A stretch of 40,278 nt of DNA, taken from contig JAKADA010000018.1 in NCBI GenBank assembly GCA_021820975.1, positions 1 to 40,278 on the forward strand. Direction: 5' to 3'. The stretch is from Bacillota bacterium. GTDB lineage: Bacteria > Bacillota > Bacilli > Alicyclobacillales > SLC66. Positions within the stretch are counted from its first letter, which is position 1, and each line of letters begins with the position of its first letter. This document shows positions 15,331-22,920 of this stretch, piece by piece. The position numbers and the translations under genes are program-made. The notes below the pieces were generated by a model. The model did not search any database, had not been told where the DNA came from, and saw only the letters and a list, made by a program, of their open reading frames with translations.

Positions 15331-15978
15331 TTGAGACGAACGCTTACTCGAACAAGCGCAGCATTAACTATCTCAACTTTAGCCTGCTTTTTACCAATTC
15401 AGCCTGCAAGCGCTCAAACCTACATCATTGGCAGTACTGGATTCCCAAGTACGATACGTGTTGCTATCCGGCAAAATAATATTTTTGGGGAACCTGATCC
15501 GCGCGGTCCAATTATTTATGTGTCTAACGTCAACTTTGATCAATACTGTCGAGATGTTCTTCCTAATGAATGGTATCCGACATGGCCTTTAGCATCCTTA
15601 GAAGCAGGAGCCATTGCTGTCAAAATGTTTGGCTGGTACCATCACCTACATCCCGTGACCGTAGGAGGGTTCACATTTGATGTGGATAATACCGTCAATT
15701 TTCAATTGTACCGGGCACAGTCTGATCAAGATCAGACCAATCAAGCATATCAAAATACCCGTAACTTAGCTTATGTCATGCCAGATAAAGTAATTTTCGA
15801 ATTAAACTATCGAGCCGGTTATGAAAACAACCCCAATTGGCAATATCGTAATGCACAAAAAATGTCACAATGGGGATCGCAATATTGGGCTGCTTTAGGC
15901 CGCACGCCATTACAAATTCTCGAATTTTATTATGTAAATCGCATGCTCGTTACCATCCCGGGCATTGGGAAAGGTTGA
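15331..15978 (+). CDS. Exported SpoIID/LytB-domain protein
   Basis: 215 residues from TTG 15331, eight bases after GGGGGTG. A signal peptide covers about 1-28, ending ASA. The mature part carries a short SpoIID-like domain: YCRDVLPNEWYPTWPLASLEAGAIAVKMFGW matches the YVxGVxxxEWPxxWPxEALKAQAVAAR consensus, including the glutamate needed for lytic transglycosylase activity in SpoIID. NAQKMSQWGSQYWAALGRTPLQILEFYY matches the C-terminal end. It is smaller than sporulation SpoIID (~340 residues) and lacks its membrane anchor, so it is probably a secreted wall enzyme. It is translationally coupled to the next gene by TGATG. Confidence 0.75.
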   Translation: MRRTLTRTSAALTISTLACFLPIQPASAQTYIIGSTGFPSTIRVAIRQNNIFGEPDPRGPIIYVSNVNFDQYCRDVLPNEWYPTWPLASLEAGAIAVKMFGWYHHLHPVTVGGFTFDVDNTVNFQLYRAQSDQDQTNQAYQNTRNLAYVMPDKVIFELNYRAGYENNPNWQYRNAQKMSQWGSQYWAALGRTPLQILEFYYVNRMLVTIPGIGKG

Positions 15979-16604
15979 TGATCATGAACTATTTTCCTGT
16001 GCGAAAGTTTAAAATCCTACTCGTCTCCTCCCTTTGTGTCACATCACTACTAACGAGTACTAGTGGTTTACTTGTGCAAGGCGCGCTAGCAGCCGAAACA
16101 AAACCTATCGTCACCCCACCAAAGCAAGGGGAACAATCGACAATTCCACCAAGTGGATATGTGCCAGTCTTGCCAAGTACGGATTATGGTCAATTGCGTG
16201 TTAAAGTCCTTGATGGACGAACGCTCAAACCACTACCTGATGCAGAAATTGTTGTGCTTGAAACAGAAAAACGTTATCGTACAGACAAATTCGGCTTGAC
16301 ACCTTGGATTAAAGCTCCCGTGTTGCGCAGTACAAGATTTCGCTTTTTAGTCAATGAATTACATGGCCAACTTACCCTTATTTCCTATAAAAATGGCTAT
16401 CGGGACTCTATTCATATGGGCGTTCGCATGAATGAAGGTTCACCAACCAAAACGACCATTTGGCAATATAAAATTGACCCGACAGTGGATACGCGTGTGG
16501 AACCCGTGTTGTACCAAGTACCTTATCATCGTTTATGGTTGATCAAGTTAGCCGACCGTTTTCGTCGACCATCCCAACTTGGCGAAGGCTATGAACATCC
16601 ATGA
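15978..16604 (+). CDS. Exported protein with a carboxypeptidase-regulatory-like beta domain
   Basis: 208 residues from ATG 15978, which shares a base with the upstream stop; ATG 15984 is equally good (AAAGG nine bases before). A signal peptide runs to about residue 38 (GALAAE). A Pro-rich linker follows. Then LRVKVLDGRTLKPLPDAEIVVLETEKRYRTDKFGLTPWIKAPV has the look of a CarboxypepD_reg-like (transthyretin/Ig-like) repeat. The C-terminal ~90 residues are unassigned. Coupling to the SpoIID-like gene suggests the two act together at the wall. I do not recognise a named family. Confidence 0.62.
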   Translation: MIMNYFPVRKFKILLVSSLCVTSLLTSTSGLLVQGALAAETKPIVTPPKQGEQSTIPPSGYVPVLPSTDYGQLRVKVLDGRTLKPLPDAEIVVLETEKRYRTDKFGLTPWIKAPVLRSTRFRFLVNELHGQLTLISYKNGYRDSIHMGVRMNEGSPTKTTIWQYKIDPTVDTRVEPVLYQVPYHRLWLIKLADRFRRPSQLGEGYEHP

Positions 16605-16617
16605 TATACGTTATAGA

Positions 16618-16650
16618 GGTCTCGTACACTTTTACGAGACCCGTTTTTTT
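16618..16650 (+). terminator. Terminator after the SpoIID-like pair
   Basis: GGTCTCGTA (16618-16626) pairs perfectly with TACGAGACC (16633-16641), followed by seven T (16644-16650). It is a textbook intrinsic terminator and separates the two-gene unit from the next exported protein. Confidence 0.9.
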
Positions 16651-16705
16651 GTTACCATACTATACAGGCAAGTTGACACGCACGAGGAAAAGTTAGGTGA
16701 TAACT

Positions 16706-18133
16706 ATGATTTATAAGATAACCGCACAAGTTTTATCGAGTGCATTCGTTCTTTGCGTTATTTTACAGACTAACGCAATGGCCACTGCTTCTAGTCAGCA
16801 CATCGTGAATCAGACAATCGCTATTACTTTAAAAAACAACCTGCAACCTCAACCATCGATCAGTCCACTTATGGCGAGTCCGCTTGTAAATAATGCACAG
16901 ATTATATCTTTACATGGGAAATATACTATACCACTTACTCCAGGAGAGCGTGCAGCGATGGCACTGCTCTCATCCGGTATCGTATGGACTGATGTACCCA
17001 AGGTTGGAAACGCGGTCTTACAAACACAACCTGTTTATTTTACACCGTATATCTCATCAGACATACCTGCCCGCAGTACATCCGTAGATTTGTGGTCGAA
17101 TGCACAGCTATTGACCAATCTTCCGATAGGTACAGATCCGCAGGGAAACAAATATCTCCCTGTAACGCTGTATCATACACATGATGTAGCGATATTTTCA
17201 CAAGTACAAATACAAAAAAATGGTCAAAAACTAATAAGTTATTACGTGCAACAAAGACAAGGTCAACGCGTTCAACTTTTTCACGGTATGGAGACAAGCG
17301 GACAACATGAGTACCTCTATGAGCAAGGCAATAGCATCATTCTACTTGTACAACGTGCTACACTGTTTGGCCAAATCAATTTTGGCCAAGAGATCAATCT
17401 AGTAACTGGTGAGAAAAATGCTATACCTAAAACTCCTGGCATGTTATCGGTTATGCAAAATAACGGAACAACACAGATACAAGCTGGTATGATCACGTAT
17501 TCATTTGACCAAAAAGGTCGTATGTCGCAACAAGATGCGCCGGCCAACCCCGCCATCCTTATTGCGCTACAAAAGTATCTCGGTAAGCCTATAAATCACA
17601 GCTTTTTACCTTCTGTTTTGGAAACGTCCACCGTATTTTTATCCTACCATAAAAAGCACATGACTCAGCTGACCATTAAAGTCAATAAAACACCAATGAC
17701 TTTGTCGATTTTCTCCTTGAACTCAAAAACAAAAGAAAAGAATTCTACTACCTTTGCACATGAATTCACCTTGTCATCCCATGAGGGTCCCCCGATTAAT
17801 TGGCAAATGAACGGTACCCTTACCAAACAAAATTGGACAGCTTCCTTTGTAACTAAAGGTTGGACTTACTCAATAGGTCCATTTTCCAGTCCCGCAGAGA
17901 AAGCAGCGTCAACATGGCTATCTCAACTAGTAGCGTACGCCGCTCAAACTACGCCAATACCGACTGTTTCTGAAGGAACTGCATCCATTACGTTAGTGAA
18001 TCAAGATTCGATGCAACCAGCAAGTACCGTGATACGGTTCCCATTAACGGCCAACACACAAGCTACCTTTCAGGGGCCAGGTTACAGCCCCTTTCAAAAT
18101 ATCACCTTGTGGACTTTTGTAACTAATCCTTAA
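16706..18133 (+). CDS. Large exported protein of unknown function
   Basis: 475 residues from ATG 16706 with TTAGGTGAT before it; GTG 16697 lies inside that ribosome site. A signal peptide covers ~1-28 (AFVLCVILQTNAMATA). The mature protein is rich in Gln, Thr, Asn and beta-type segments, with no cysteine, no membrane segment and no motif I know. The arrangement of alternating strands (LFHGMETSGQHEYLYEQGNSIILLVQRATLFGQ) looks like a secreted beta-rich protein. Its stop overlaps that of convergent nfo by three bases. A terminator separates it from the SpoIID-like pair, so it is probably its own unit. Confidence 0.62.
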   Translation: MIYKITAQVLSSAFVLCVILQTNAMATASSQHIVNQTIAITLKNNLQPQPSISPLMASPLVNNAQIISLHGKYTIPLTPGERAAMALLSSGIVWTDVPKVGNAVLQTQPVYFTPYISSDIPARSTSVDLWSNAQLLTNLPIGTDPQGNKYLPVTLYHTHDVAIFSQVQIQKNGQKLISYYVQQRQGQRVQLFHGMETSGQHEYLYEQGNSIILLVQRATLFGQINFGQEINLVTGEKNAIPKTPGMLSVMQNNGTTQIQAGMITYSFDQKGRMSQQDAPANPAILIALQKYLGKPINHSFLPSVLETSTVFLSYHKKHMTQLTIKVNKTPMTLSIFSLNSKTKEKNSTTFAHEFTLSSHEGPPINWQMNGTLTKQNWTASFVTKGWTYSIGPFSSPAEKAASTWLSQLVAYAAQTTPIPTVSEGTASITLVNQDSMQPASTVIRFPLTANTQATFQGPGYSPFQNITLWTFVTNP

Positions 18134-18972
18134 TGGGTAATAGGCAGCAGATCGGTCTCACCACGAAGTAAAGCAATTTCTTCTCTATAAAGCCCGCCGG
18201 GCGTTTCAAGGATAAGAGGGATATTTTGCATGACAGGGTGATTTACAATCCGATGGATTGCCTCAAATCCAAGTGATCCCCGTCCAATATTTTCATGGCG
18301 GTCTTTGTGAGACCCAAATGGCGTTTTAGAATCATTAATGTGTGCTACCTTAAGACGTTCAAGACCGATCACTTTATCAAACTGTGTCAGGAATCCATCA
18401 AAATCCTGAACGATATCATAACCAGCACTGTAATTATGACAGGTATCCATACATACCGCCAAGCGATCTTGGTACCGAACTAAAGATATAATTTGAGCGA
18501 TTTCTTCCAGTTGATTGCCTACCTTTGATCCGTCTCCAGCCATGGTTTCCAAGCAAATCCAAAGTTTTTCATCGCCTTGTAGTACCTCATTTAACCCTTG
18601 AGCGATTCGTCGTATCCCCTCTTTCTCGCCTGAACCTACATGACTTCCCGGATGCATAACAATATAACGAAACCCAAGATAAGATACGCGTATAATCTCT
18701 TCTTGTAGAATCATAACACCGTAATTAAAAGTCTCCGGTTTGGGACTCGCCAGATTAACCAAATAGGACAAGTGCACTACTGGATCTACTATTCCATGTT
18801 GTGTAGCAAGTTCATTAGCCTCATCCCGATGAAAATCCTCAATGGGACGAGCATTACCCCCACGATTGCTTCGTGTGTAAATCATATACGTATTAGCTCG
18901 GTACGAAATTGACTCTTCCACAGCGTGCAAAAGTCCGGTTTTTGCGATCGATACATTGGCTCCCAACAGCAC
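18130..18972 (-). CDS. nfo: Endonuclease IV (AP endonuclease)
   Basis: 280 residues from GTG 18972, ten bases after AGGAG; GTG 18981 is possible. The protein opens MLLGANVSIAKTG as the family does. Metal-binding signatures of the TIM barrel are present: GFRYIVMHPGSHVG, ICLETMAG, CMDTCHNYSAGYD, KVAHINDSKTPFGSHKDRHENIGRG and LILETPGG. It cuts DNA at abasic sites during base-excision repair. The reading frame continues 89 residues upstream, but that part crosses the glnA terminator and the end of glnA and is not coding. Confidence 0.93.
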   Translation of the reverse strand: MLLGANVSIAKTGLLHAVEESISYRANTYMIYTRSNRGGNARPIEDFHRDEANELATQHGIVDPVVHLSYLVNLASPKPETFNYGVMILQEEIIRVSYLGFRYIVMHPGSHVGSGEKEGIRRIAQGLNEVLQGDEKLWICLETMAGDGSKVGNQLEEIAQIISLVRYQDRLAVCMDTCHNYSAGYDIVQDFDGFLTQFDKVIGLERLKVAHINDSKTPFGSHKDRHENIGRGSLGFEAIHRIVNHPVMQNIPLILETPGGLYREEIALLRGETDLLPITH

Positions 18973-19024
18973 CTCGTTCACACTCCTGTCTCTTTTTGTA
19001 GTGTACCATACCCACTTAAAACGC

Positions 19025-19051
19025 AAAAACGCTTCGCCAAGAGGCGAAGCG
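19025..19051 (-). terminator. Terminator of glnA
   Basis: On the minus strand CGCTTCGCC, a TCTT loop and GGCGAAGCG are followed by TTTTT (19029 to 19025). It starts 22 bases past the glnA stop and before nfo, so nfo needs its own promoter or read-through. Confidence 0.92.
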
Positions 19052-19072
19052 CTAAACAAAAAAGGTTTTACT

Positions 19073-20497
19073 TTACAGATCCAAGTACATTTGATATTCA
19101 AGAGGATGAGGACGCAACGAAAGAGGTTGCACTTCATTTGTCCGCTTGAAATTAATCCAAGTATCAATAAAGTCTTGATCAAAAACTCCACCTTCAAGTA
19201 AGAATTCATGATCGTTTTCCAAGGCGACGAGTGCTTCATCTAAAGAACCAGGAACACTTCGAACATTTTTCTTTTCTTCATCAGATAAGTCATAAATGTT
19301 CTTATCGATAGGTCCATATCCTTGAGCTATTGGATCGATACCTTTGCGAATACCATCAAGACCTGCTAGCAGCATAGCTGCAAAAGCCAGGTAAGGGTTC
19401 GCTGTGCAATCTGGTGTACGGAACTCAACGCGAGCAGTTTTAGGTGTGACAGCTGCTACAGGAACACGTACAGCAGCGCTACGGTTGCCTTTTGAAAAGA
19501 CTAAGTTTACAGGTGCTTCGAACCCTGGCACCAAACGTTTGAAGGAGTTCGTACTCGGTGTTGCAAAGGCTAATAGTGCTGGTGCATGATGCAAGATACC
19601 ACCAATATAATGAAGCGCCATTTGACTCATATTGCCATAACGGCCTTCTTCAAAAAATAAAGGTTGTCCGTCTTTAAACAAACTTTGATGCACATGCATG
19701 CCAGAGCCATTATCACCATATAAGGGCTTAGGCATAAAAGTAGCTACTTTGTTGTTTCTCTGTGCAACATTACGTACGATATATTTGTACAACAAAACCG
19801 TATCTGCCATCGCAGTCAAGGTATTAAAACGAAAATTAATCTCCGCCTGACCAGCTGACGCCACTTCGTGGTGATGACGCTCAACACGAATTCCAGCATT
19901 CATTAACTCTTGTACCATTTCAGTGCGAATATCATGTTGGCTATCCGTTGGTTGAACTGGGAAGTAGCCACCCTTATTTTTTACTTTATAAGCAAGATTG
20001 GGACCTTCATCTGAACCCGTGTTCCAGTTAGCCTCTGAGGAATCAATTTGGTAAAATGCACCTTTTTGTTCCAAAGCAAAACGAACATCGTCAAAGATAA
20101 AGAATTCTAATTCCGGGCCGAAAAAAGCATCCGAAGCTACACCAGATTGTTTTAGGAATGCTTCCGCTTTTTGAGCAATAAAACGTGGATCACGATTATA
20201 ACGAACACCCGTTGGTTCATAAATGTCGCATAGTAAATCGAGCGTTGGAACTGCGGTAAAAGCATCAACATACGCTGTAGAAAGATCAGGACGCATAACC
20301 ATGTCACTTTCTTCAATGCCACGGAAACCTTGAATACTAGATCCATCAAAAGCGACACCACGTGTCAACATATCTTCATCGACTTCAACGGCCGGGACGG
20401 TAACATGATGCTGTCTGCCAGGCATGTCTACCAAACGGAAATCTACCATTTGAATTTCTTTGTCTTGGATTAAAGCCAAGATGTCAGCTGCAGTCAT
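19073..20497 (-). CDS. glnA: Glutamine synthetase, type I beta-like
   Basis: 474 residues from ATG 20497 behind AGGAGATGG. GS motifs: VAFDGSSIQGF, FFGPELEFFIFD, HHHEVASAGQAEI, FMPKPLYGDNGSGMHVHQS, NRSAAVRVP, ARVEFRTPDCTANPYLAF. It makes glutamine from glutamate, ammonia and ATP. The length and the extra segment between EFFIFDD and KGGYFPV (~residues 136-176) match the beta subtype (E. coli, cyanobacteria), not the 444-residue alpha type usual in Bacillus. The tyrosine at the adenylylation position is present (DKNIY, Y402). No GlnR-encoding gene is beside it, and I saw no clear TGTNA-N7-TNACA site upstream. Confidence 0.95.
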   Translation of the reverse strand: MTAADILALIQDKEIQMVDFRLVDMPGRQHHVTVPAVEVDEDMLTRGVAFDGSSIQGFRGIEESDMVMRPDLSTAYVDAFTAVPTLDLLCDIYEPTGVRYNRDPRFIAQKAEAFLKQSGVASDAFFGPELEFFIFDDVRFALEQKGAFYQIDSSEANWNTGSDEGPNLAYKVKNKGGYFPVQPTDSQHDIRTEMVQELMNAGIRVERHHHEVASAGQAEINFRFNTLTAMADTVLLYKYIVRNVAQRNNKVATFMPKPLYGDNGSGMHVHQSLFKDGQPLFFEEGRYGNMSQMALHYIGGILHHAPALLAFATPSTNSFKRLVPGFEAPVNLVFSKGNRSAAVRVPVAAVTPKTARVEFRTPDCTANPYLAFAAMLLAGLDGIRKGIDPIAQGYGPIDKNIYDLSDEEKKNVRSVPGSLDEALVALENDHEFLLEGGVFDQDFIDTWINFKRTNEVQPLSLRPHPLEYQMYLDL

Positions 20498-20535
20498 ATC
20501 TCCATCTCCTACGAATAATGTAACCAACGGTCAAT

Positions 20536-20565
20536 AGTATACGATAAAAAAACAAATTCAGTCAA
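20536..20565 (-). promoter_or_regulatory. Sigma-A promoter of glnA
   Basis: On the minus strand TTGACT (20560-20565), an 18-base spacer and TATACT (20536-20541). It lies 39 bases before the glnA ATG, giving a short leader. It also lies after the rodA stop, so glnA is probably expressed on its own. Confidence 0.75.
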
Positions 20566-20594
20566 TAATAAATGTGAGCTTAGTTAACGCGAAC

Positions 20595-21803
20595 TTAGTC
20601 AAAACGTAGTGTCCGACGCCGTAGAGAAATACTAAGCACAATTCCAATGCCAAGAAAATTCACAATCAGGGAGGATCCGCCATAACTAACAAACGGTAAC
20701 GTAATGCCTGTGGTAGGACTAATAACAAGGTTCATACCAATATTTTCAAATATTTGAAAAGCAAACATTCCTATCATACCCGTGATGACGTACGCACCAA
20801 AGTCATCAAGACAAGTTTGTGCAACGCGAACCATCCGATAAAGCATCACTAAGAAAAAAAGAATTAGAATACTCGACCCAATAAATCCAAGTTGTTCAGC
20901 AATTGCGGAGAAAATAAAATCCGTCCAATCAAATGGTACCCAGCTCCCGCTAGTTTGTGAACCTTTCAATAATCCCTTACCAAAAATCCCACCAGATCCC
21001 ACTGCAATTTCTGCCTGCATCACCTGATACCCTGATTGAAGAGGACTGTACGTGGGTTCCATAAACGTGATCAAACGAGAAGTTTGATAAGGACTTAAGA
21101 GATGTTGATGCTTCAATAAATGAACAGTTTGATTCGAATATACGCTTGTCGCAAGCCCAAGTACCAAAACCAAAGCGCCCGTGACCGATAAGATCACTTT
21201 TAGATGCCGCTTATTCACATACACTAACAACATAGCGTACAAAATGGCCAAAAATACGAGTGCCTGTCCTAATGCTGGTTCTTTTAAAATGAGCAAAAAC
21301 GGAACAATAAATACAACGATAATCGGCATAAGTCCACGCAGTGTATAATTGGGAAACTCCTTTTCATTCATACGAGACATATAGCCTGCCGTCCAAATAA
21401 TCACAGCTAACTTAGCTAGTTCAGAGGGTTGAAAAGTAAGGCCTGGAAAAGGGATCCAACTATGGGCTCCGTTTACTCTATGAAAACCATAGACAACAAC
21501 TAATAAAAAAATTGAAATCCCATATAACCACCAGCGCGATTTAATGAGACTCTTATAATCAATAAACATCATGGCAAACATGGCTACATAGCTAACTACT
21601 TCATAAAGAATCTGTCGAATAACGATATGTGGCGGTATACCCAAAAAAGCATTTCCTGTAGATGGATTGGCTTTACCATATGTCGCTGTATAGATGGCAA
21701 CTGTGCTGATAATGGAAATACATACCATGACCGCAATTAGCCAATAGTCCAAATCGCGGATGTTGCGCTTAATGATAGACTCCACCGCGTACTCAACCTC
21801 CAA
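20595..21803 (-). CDS. rodA: SEDS peptidoglycan polymerase, RodA-like
   Basis: 402 residues from TTG 21803, seven bases after AAAAGGA. About ten membrane segments. SEDS landmarks: FQPSELAKLAVI, LILKEPALGQALVFL, GSGGIFGKGLLKGSQTSGSWVPFDWTDFIFSAIAEQLGF with the catalytic aspartate region, and LPFVSYGGSSLIVNFLGIGI. SEDS proteins polymerise lipid II with a class B PBP; RodA works in cell elongation. The VPFDWTDFIF sequence favours RodA over FtsW. An inverted repeat sits immediately upstream of the ribosome site. FtsW-like SEDS is encoded divergently at 22921. Confidence 0.9.
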   Translation of the reverse strand: MEVEYAVESIIKRNIRDLDYWLIAVMVCISIISTVAIYTATYGKANPSTGNAFLGIPPHIVIRQILYEVVSYVAMFAMMFIDYKSLIKSRWWLYGISIFLLVVVYGFHRVNGAHSWIPFPGLTFQPSELAKLAVIIWTAGYMSRMNEKEFPNYTLRGLMPIIVVFIVPFLLILKEPALGQALVFLAILYAMLLVYVNKRHLKVILSVTGALVLVLGLATSVYSNQTVHLLKHQHLLSPYQTSRLITFMEPTYSPLQSGYQVMQAEIAVGSGGIFGKGLLKGSQTSGSWVPFDWTDFIFSAIAEQLGFIGSSILILFFLVMLYRMVRVAQTCLDDFGAYVITGMIGMFAFQIFENIGMNLVISPTTGITLPFVSYGGSSLIVNFLGIGIVLSISLRRRTLRFD

Positions 21804-21815
21804 ATCATGATCCTT

Positions 21816-21834
21816 TTGATCATCTCATGATCAA
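21816..21834. promoter_or_regulatory. Inverted repeat just upstream of the rodA ribosome site
   Basis: TTGATCAT and ATGATCAA form a perfect eight-base dyad around a three-base centre. A third GATCATGAT copy follows at once and overlaps the rodA ribosome site. It is 16 bases past the stop of the second dedA gene. There is no U tract, so an operator or translation-linked structure is more likely than a terminator. Confidence 0.4.
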
Positions 21835-21850
21835 GGAAGAATGGCAATCC

Positions 21851-22447
21851 CTAGACAGATTTGAATACTTTCTTTACTCCCCAGATAAGCGCGCCTAAAC
21901 CGAGGATCAGTACTATGCTTAATAAAAATTTCTGCTGAACAAATTGTTCGATGATGGTCAAATGAGGTCCCGCAAATCGTCCCAAAGTAATAAATGTTAT
22001 CACCCACAAACATACCCCGGTATAAGCAAAAAAAGCATACCGAGAGATATCCATTTTGGCTAATCCTGCTGCAATCGCTGTGATATGCCGCACGCCAGGA
22101 ATAAAAAGCCCAATGAGCAGTGAAACACCTCCATAACGATCAAAAAACGTCTCGACGGCCAATAGACGTCTTTCTGATAAAAAAATCCGTTTACCGTAAT
22201 GGATAATCATAGGTCGGCCAAAAAGGCGACCGATCAAATAACTAACGGTAATTCCCGCGCCAGCACCGAAGATTCCGGCAAGTATGGCAGGAAAATAGGA
22301 TAGATGGCCACGGTAAACTAGGTAACCAACTGCTGTCAGCAACGTCTCATCTGGCAGTGGAAGACCAACAATACCAAGTACAAGTATTCCGGATAATCCC
22401 ATGTACCCGTAGTGGTGGATCAAATAAAAGACATAATGACTCGACAT
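21851..22447 (-). CDS. DedA-family membrane protein (second copy)
   Basis: 198 residues from ATG with GAAGGAAT before it. DedA features: GIVGLPLPDETLLTAVGYLVYRG, GAGAGITVSYLIGRLFGRPMIIHYGKRIF, and FFDRYGGVSLLIGLFIPGVRHITAIAAGLAKM with the conserved PGVRH block. Four or five membrane segments. It is the closer match to classical DedA, while the copy at 10668 has RVLPAIRTF. It lies upstream of rodA on the same strand, 47 bases away, hinting at a link to undecaprenyl-phosphate handling. Confidence 0.9.
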   Translation of the reverse strand: MSSHYVFYLIHHYGYMGLSGILVLGIVGLPLPDETLLTAVGYLVYRGHLSYFPAILAGIFGAGAGITVSYLIGRLFGRPMIIHYGKRIFLSERRLLAVETFFDRYGGVSLLIGLFIPGVRHITAIAAGLAKMDISRYAFFAYTGVCLWVITFITLGRFAGPHLTIIEQFVQQKFLLSIVLILGLGALIWGVKKVFKSV

Positions 22448-22521
22448 TTGATTCCTTCTTCCGCATTCGCCAAGACACTAGGATGTTTATCATCATAGTG
22501 TACCTTAAGGAGGTGCAACTC

Positions 22522-22788
22522 ATGATTGCGCGCGCACATTGGCATTACTTTATTGGATCACCAGTCTTGGTGCATACGCCATATTGTGTATACCGTGGTC
22601 ACTTGAGCGGTATTTCTTCAACGCATGTGTACCTTCACTACGGCAAGCCAGCAACCATATCCATATCACAAAAGGAGGCAGACTTAGACTTAGTTCCCGT
22701 CTACTTTCCAGGTGCCGCTTTGGCAGTGCCCCTTACGGCAATTGTTGGTATTACAGCATTATCCTTAGGTGCGATGGCCATGTGGTAA
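22522..22788 (+). CDS. Small protein of unknown function with hydrophobic C-terminus
   Basis: 88 residues from ATG 22522 behind a perfect AAGGAGGTG. The frame runs further upstream, but only this start has a ribosome site. The first ~48 residues look like a small beta-barrel (HWHYFIGSPVLVHTPYCVYRGHLSGISSTHVYLHYG). The last ~28 form one hydrophobic segment (AALAVPLTAIVGITALSLGAMAMW). I do not recognise a family. It is divergent from dedA and followed by ftsW 132 bases later. Confidence 0.65.
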   Translation: MIARAHWHYFIGSPVLVHTPYCVYRGHLSGISSTHVYLHYGKPATISISQKEADLDLVPVYFPGAALAVPLTAIVGITALSLGAMAMW

Positions 22789-22791
22789 TAG

Positions 22792-22825
22792 GCAGGCGCT
22801 GGCCGAATTCATGGCAGCGCCCTGC
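22792..22825 (+). terminator. Possible terminator after the 88-residue gene
   Basis: GCAGG-CGCTG (22792-22801) pairs with CAGCG-CCTGC (22815-22819, 22821-22825) with one bulged C. TTCTTGT follows, a weak U tract. It begins three bases after the stop. Confidence 0.45.
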
Positions 22826-22852
22826 TTCTTGTCCACCCCTAAAAACGTATGC

Positions 22853-22919
22853 AAGCCGCTTGTGTCTTAGCAGGAAGTTGCCCCCTGTTTAGCGAATAAT
22901 GTTGCATCGGAGGCGGCTT
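22853..22919 (+). promoter_or_regulatory. Leader structure that may cover the ftsW ribosome site
   Basis: AAGCCGC (22853-22859) can pair with GCGGCTT (22913-22919), enclosing the ~50 bases just before the ftsW ATG. The second arm overlaps the GGAGGCGG ribosome site. The enclosed part has GC-rich patches (GCAGGAAGTTGCCCCCTG). It matches no riboswitch class I know. Confidence 0.35.
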
Positions 22920-22920
22920 C

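Noticed and set aside
18973-19239. 89-residue N-terminal extension of endonuclease IV
   Set aside because: The extension crosses the glnA terminator and the glnA 3' end. The family starts at MLLGANVS, and the ribosome site is near 18985.
19073-20497. Loss of the glutamine synthetase adenylylation tyrosine, judged from F in NLVFSKGNRS
   Set aside because: That phenylalanine is not the modified position. The modified tyrosine is in DKN(L/I)Y, and it is present.
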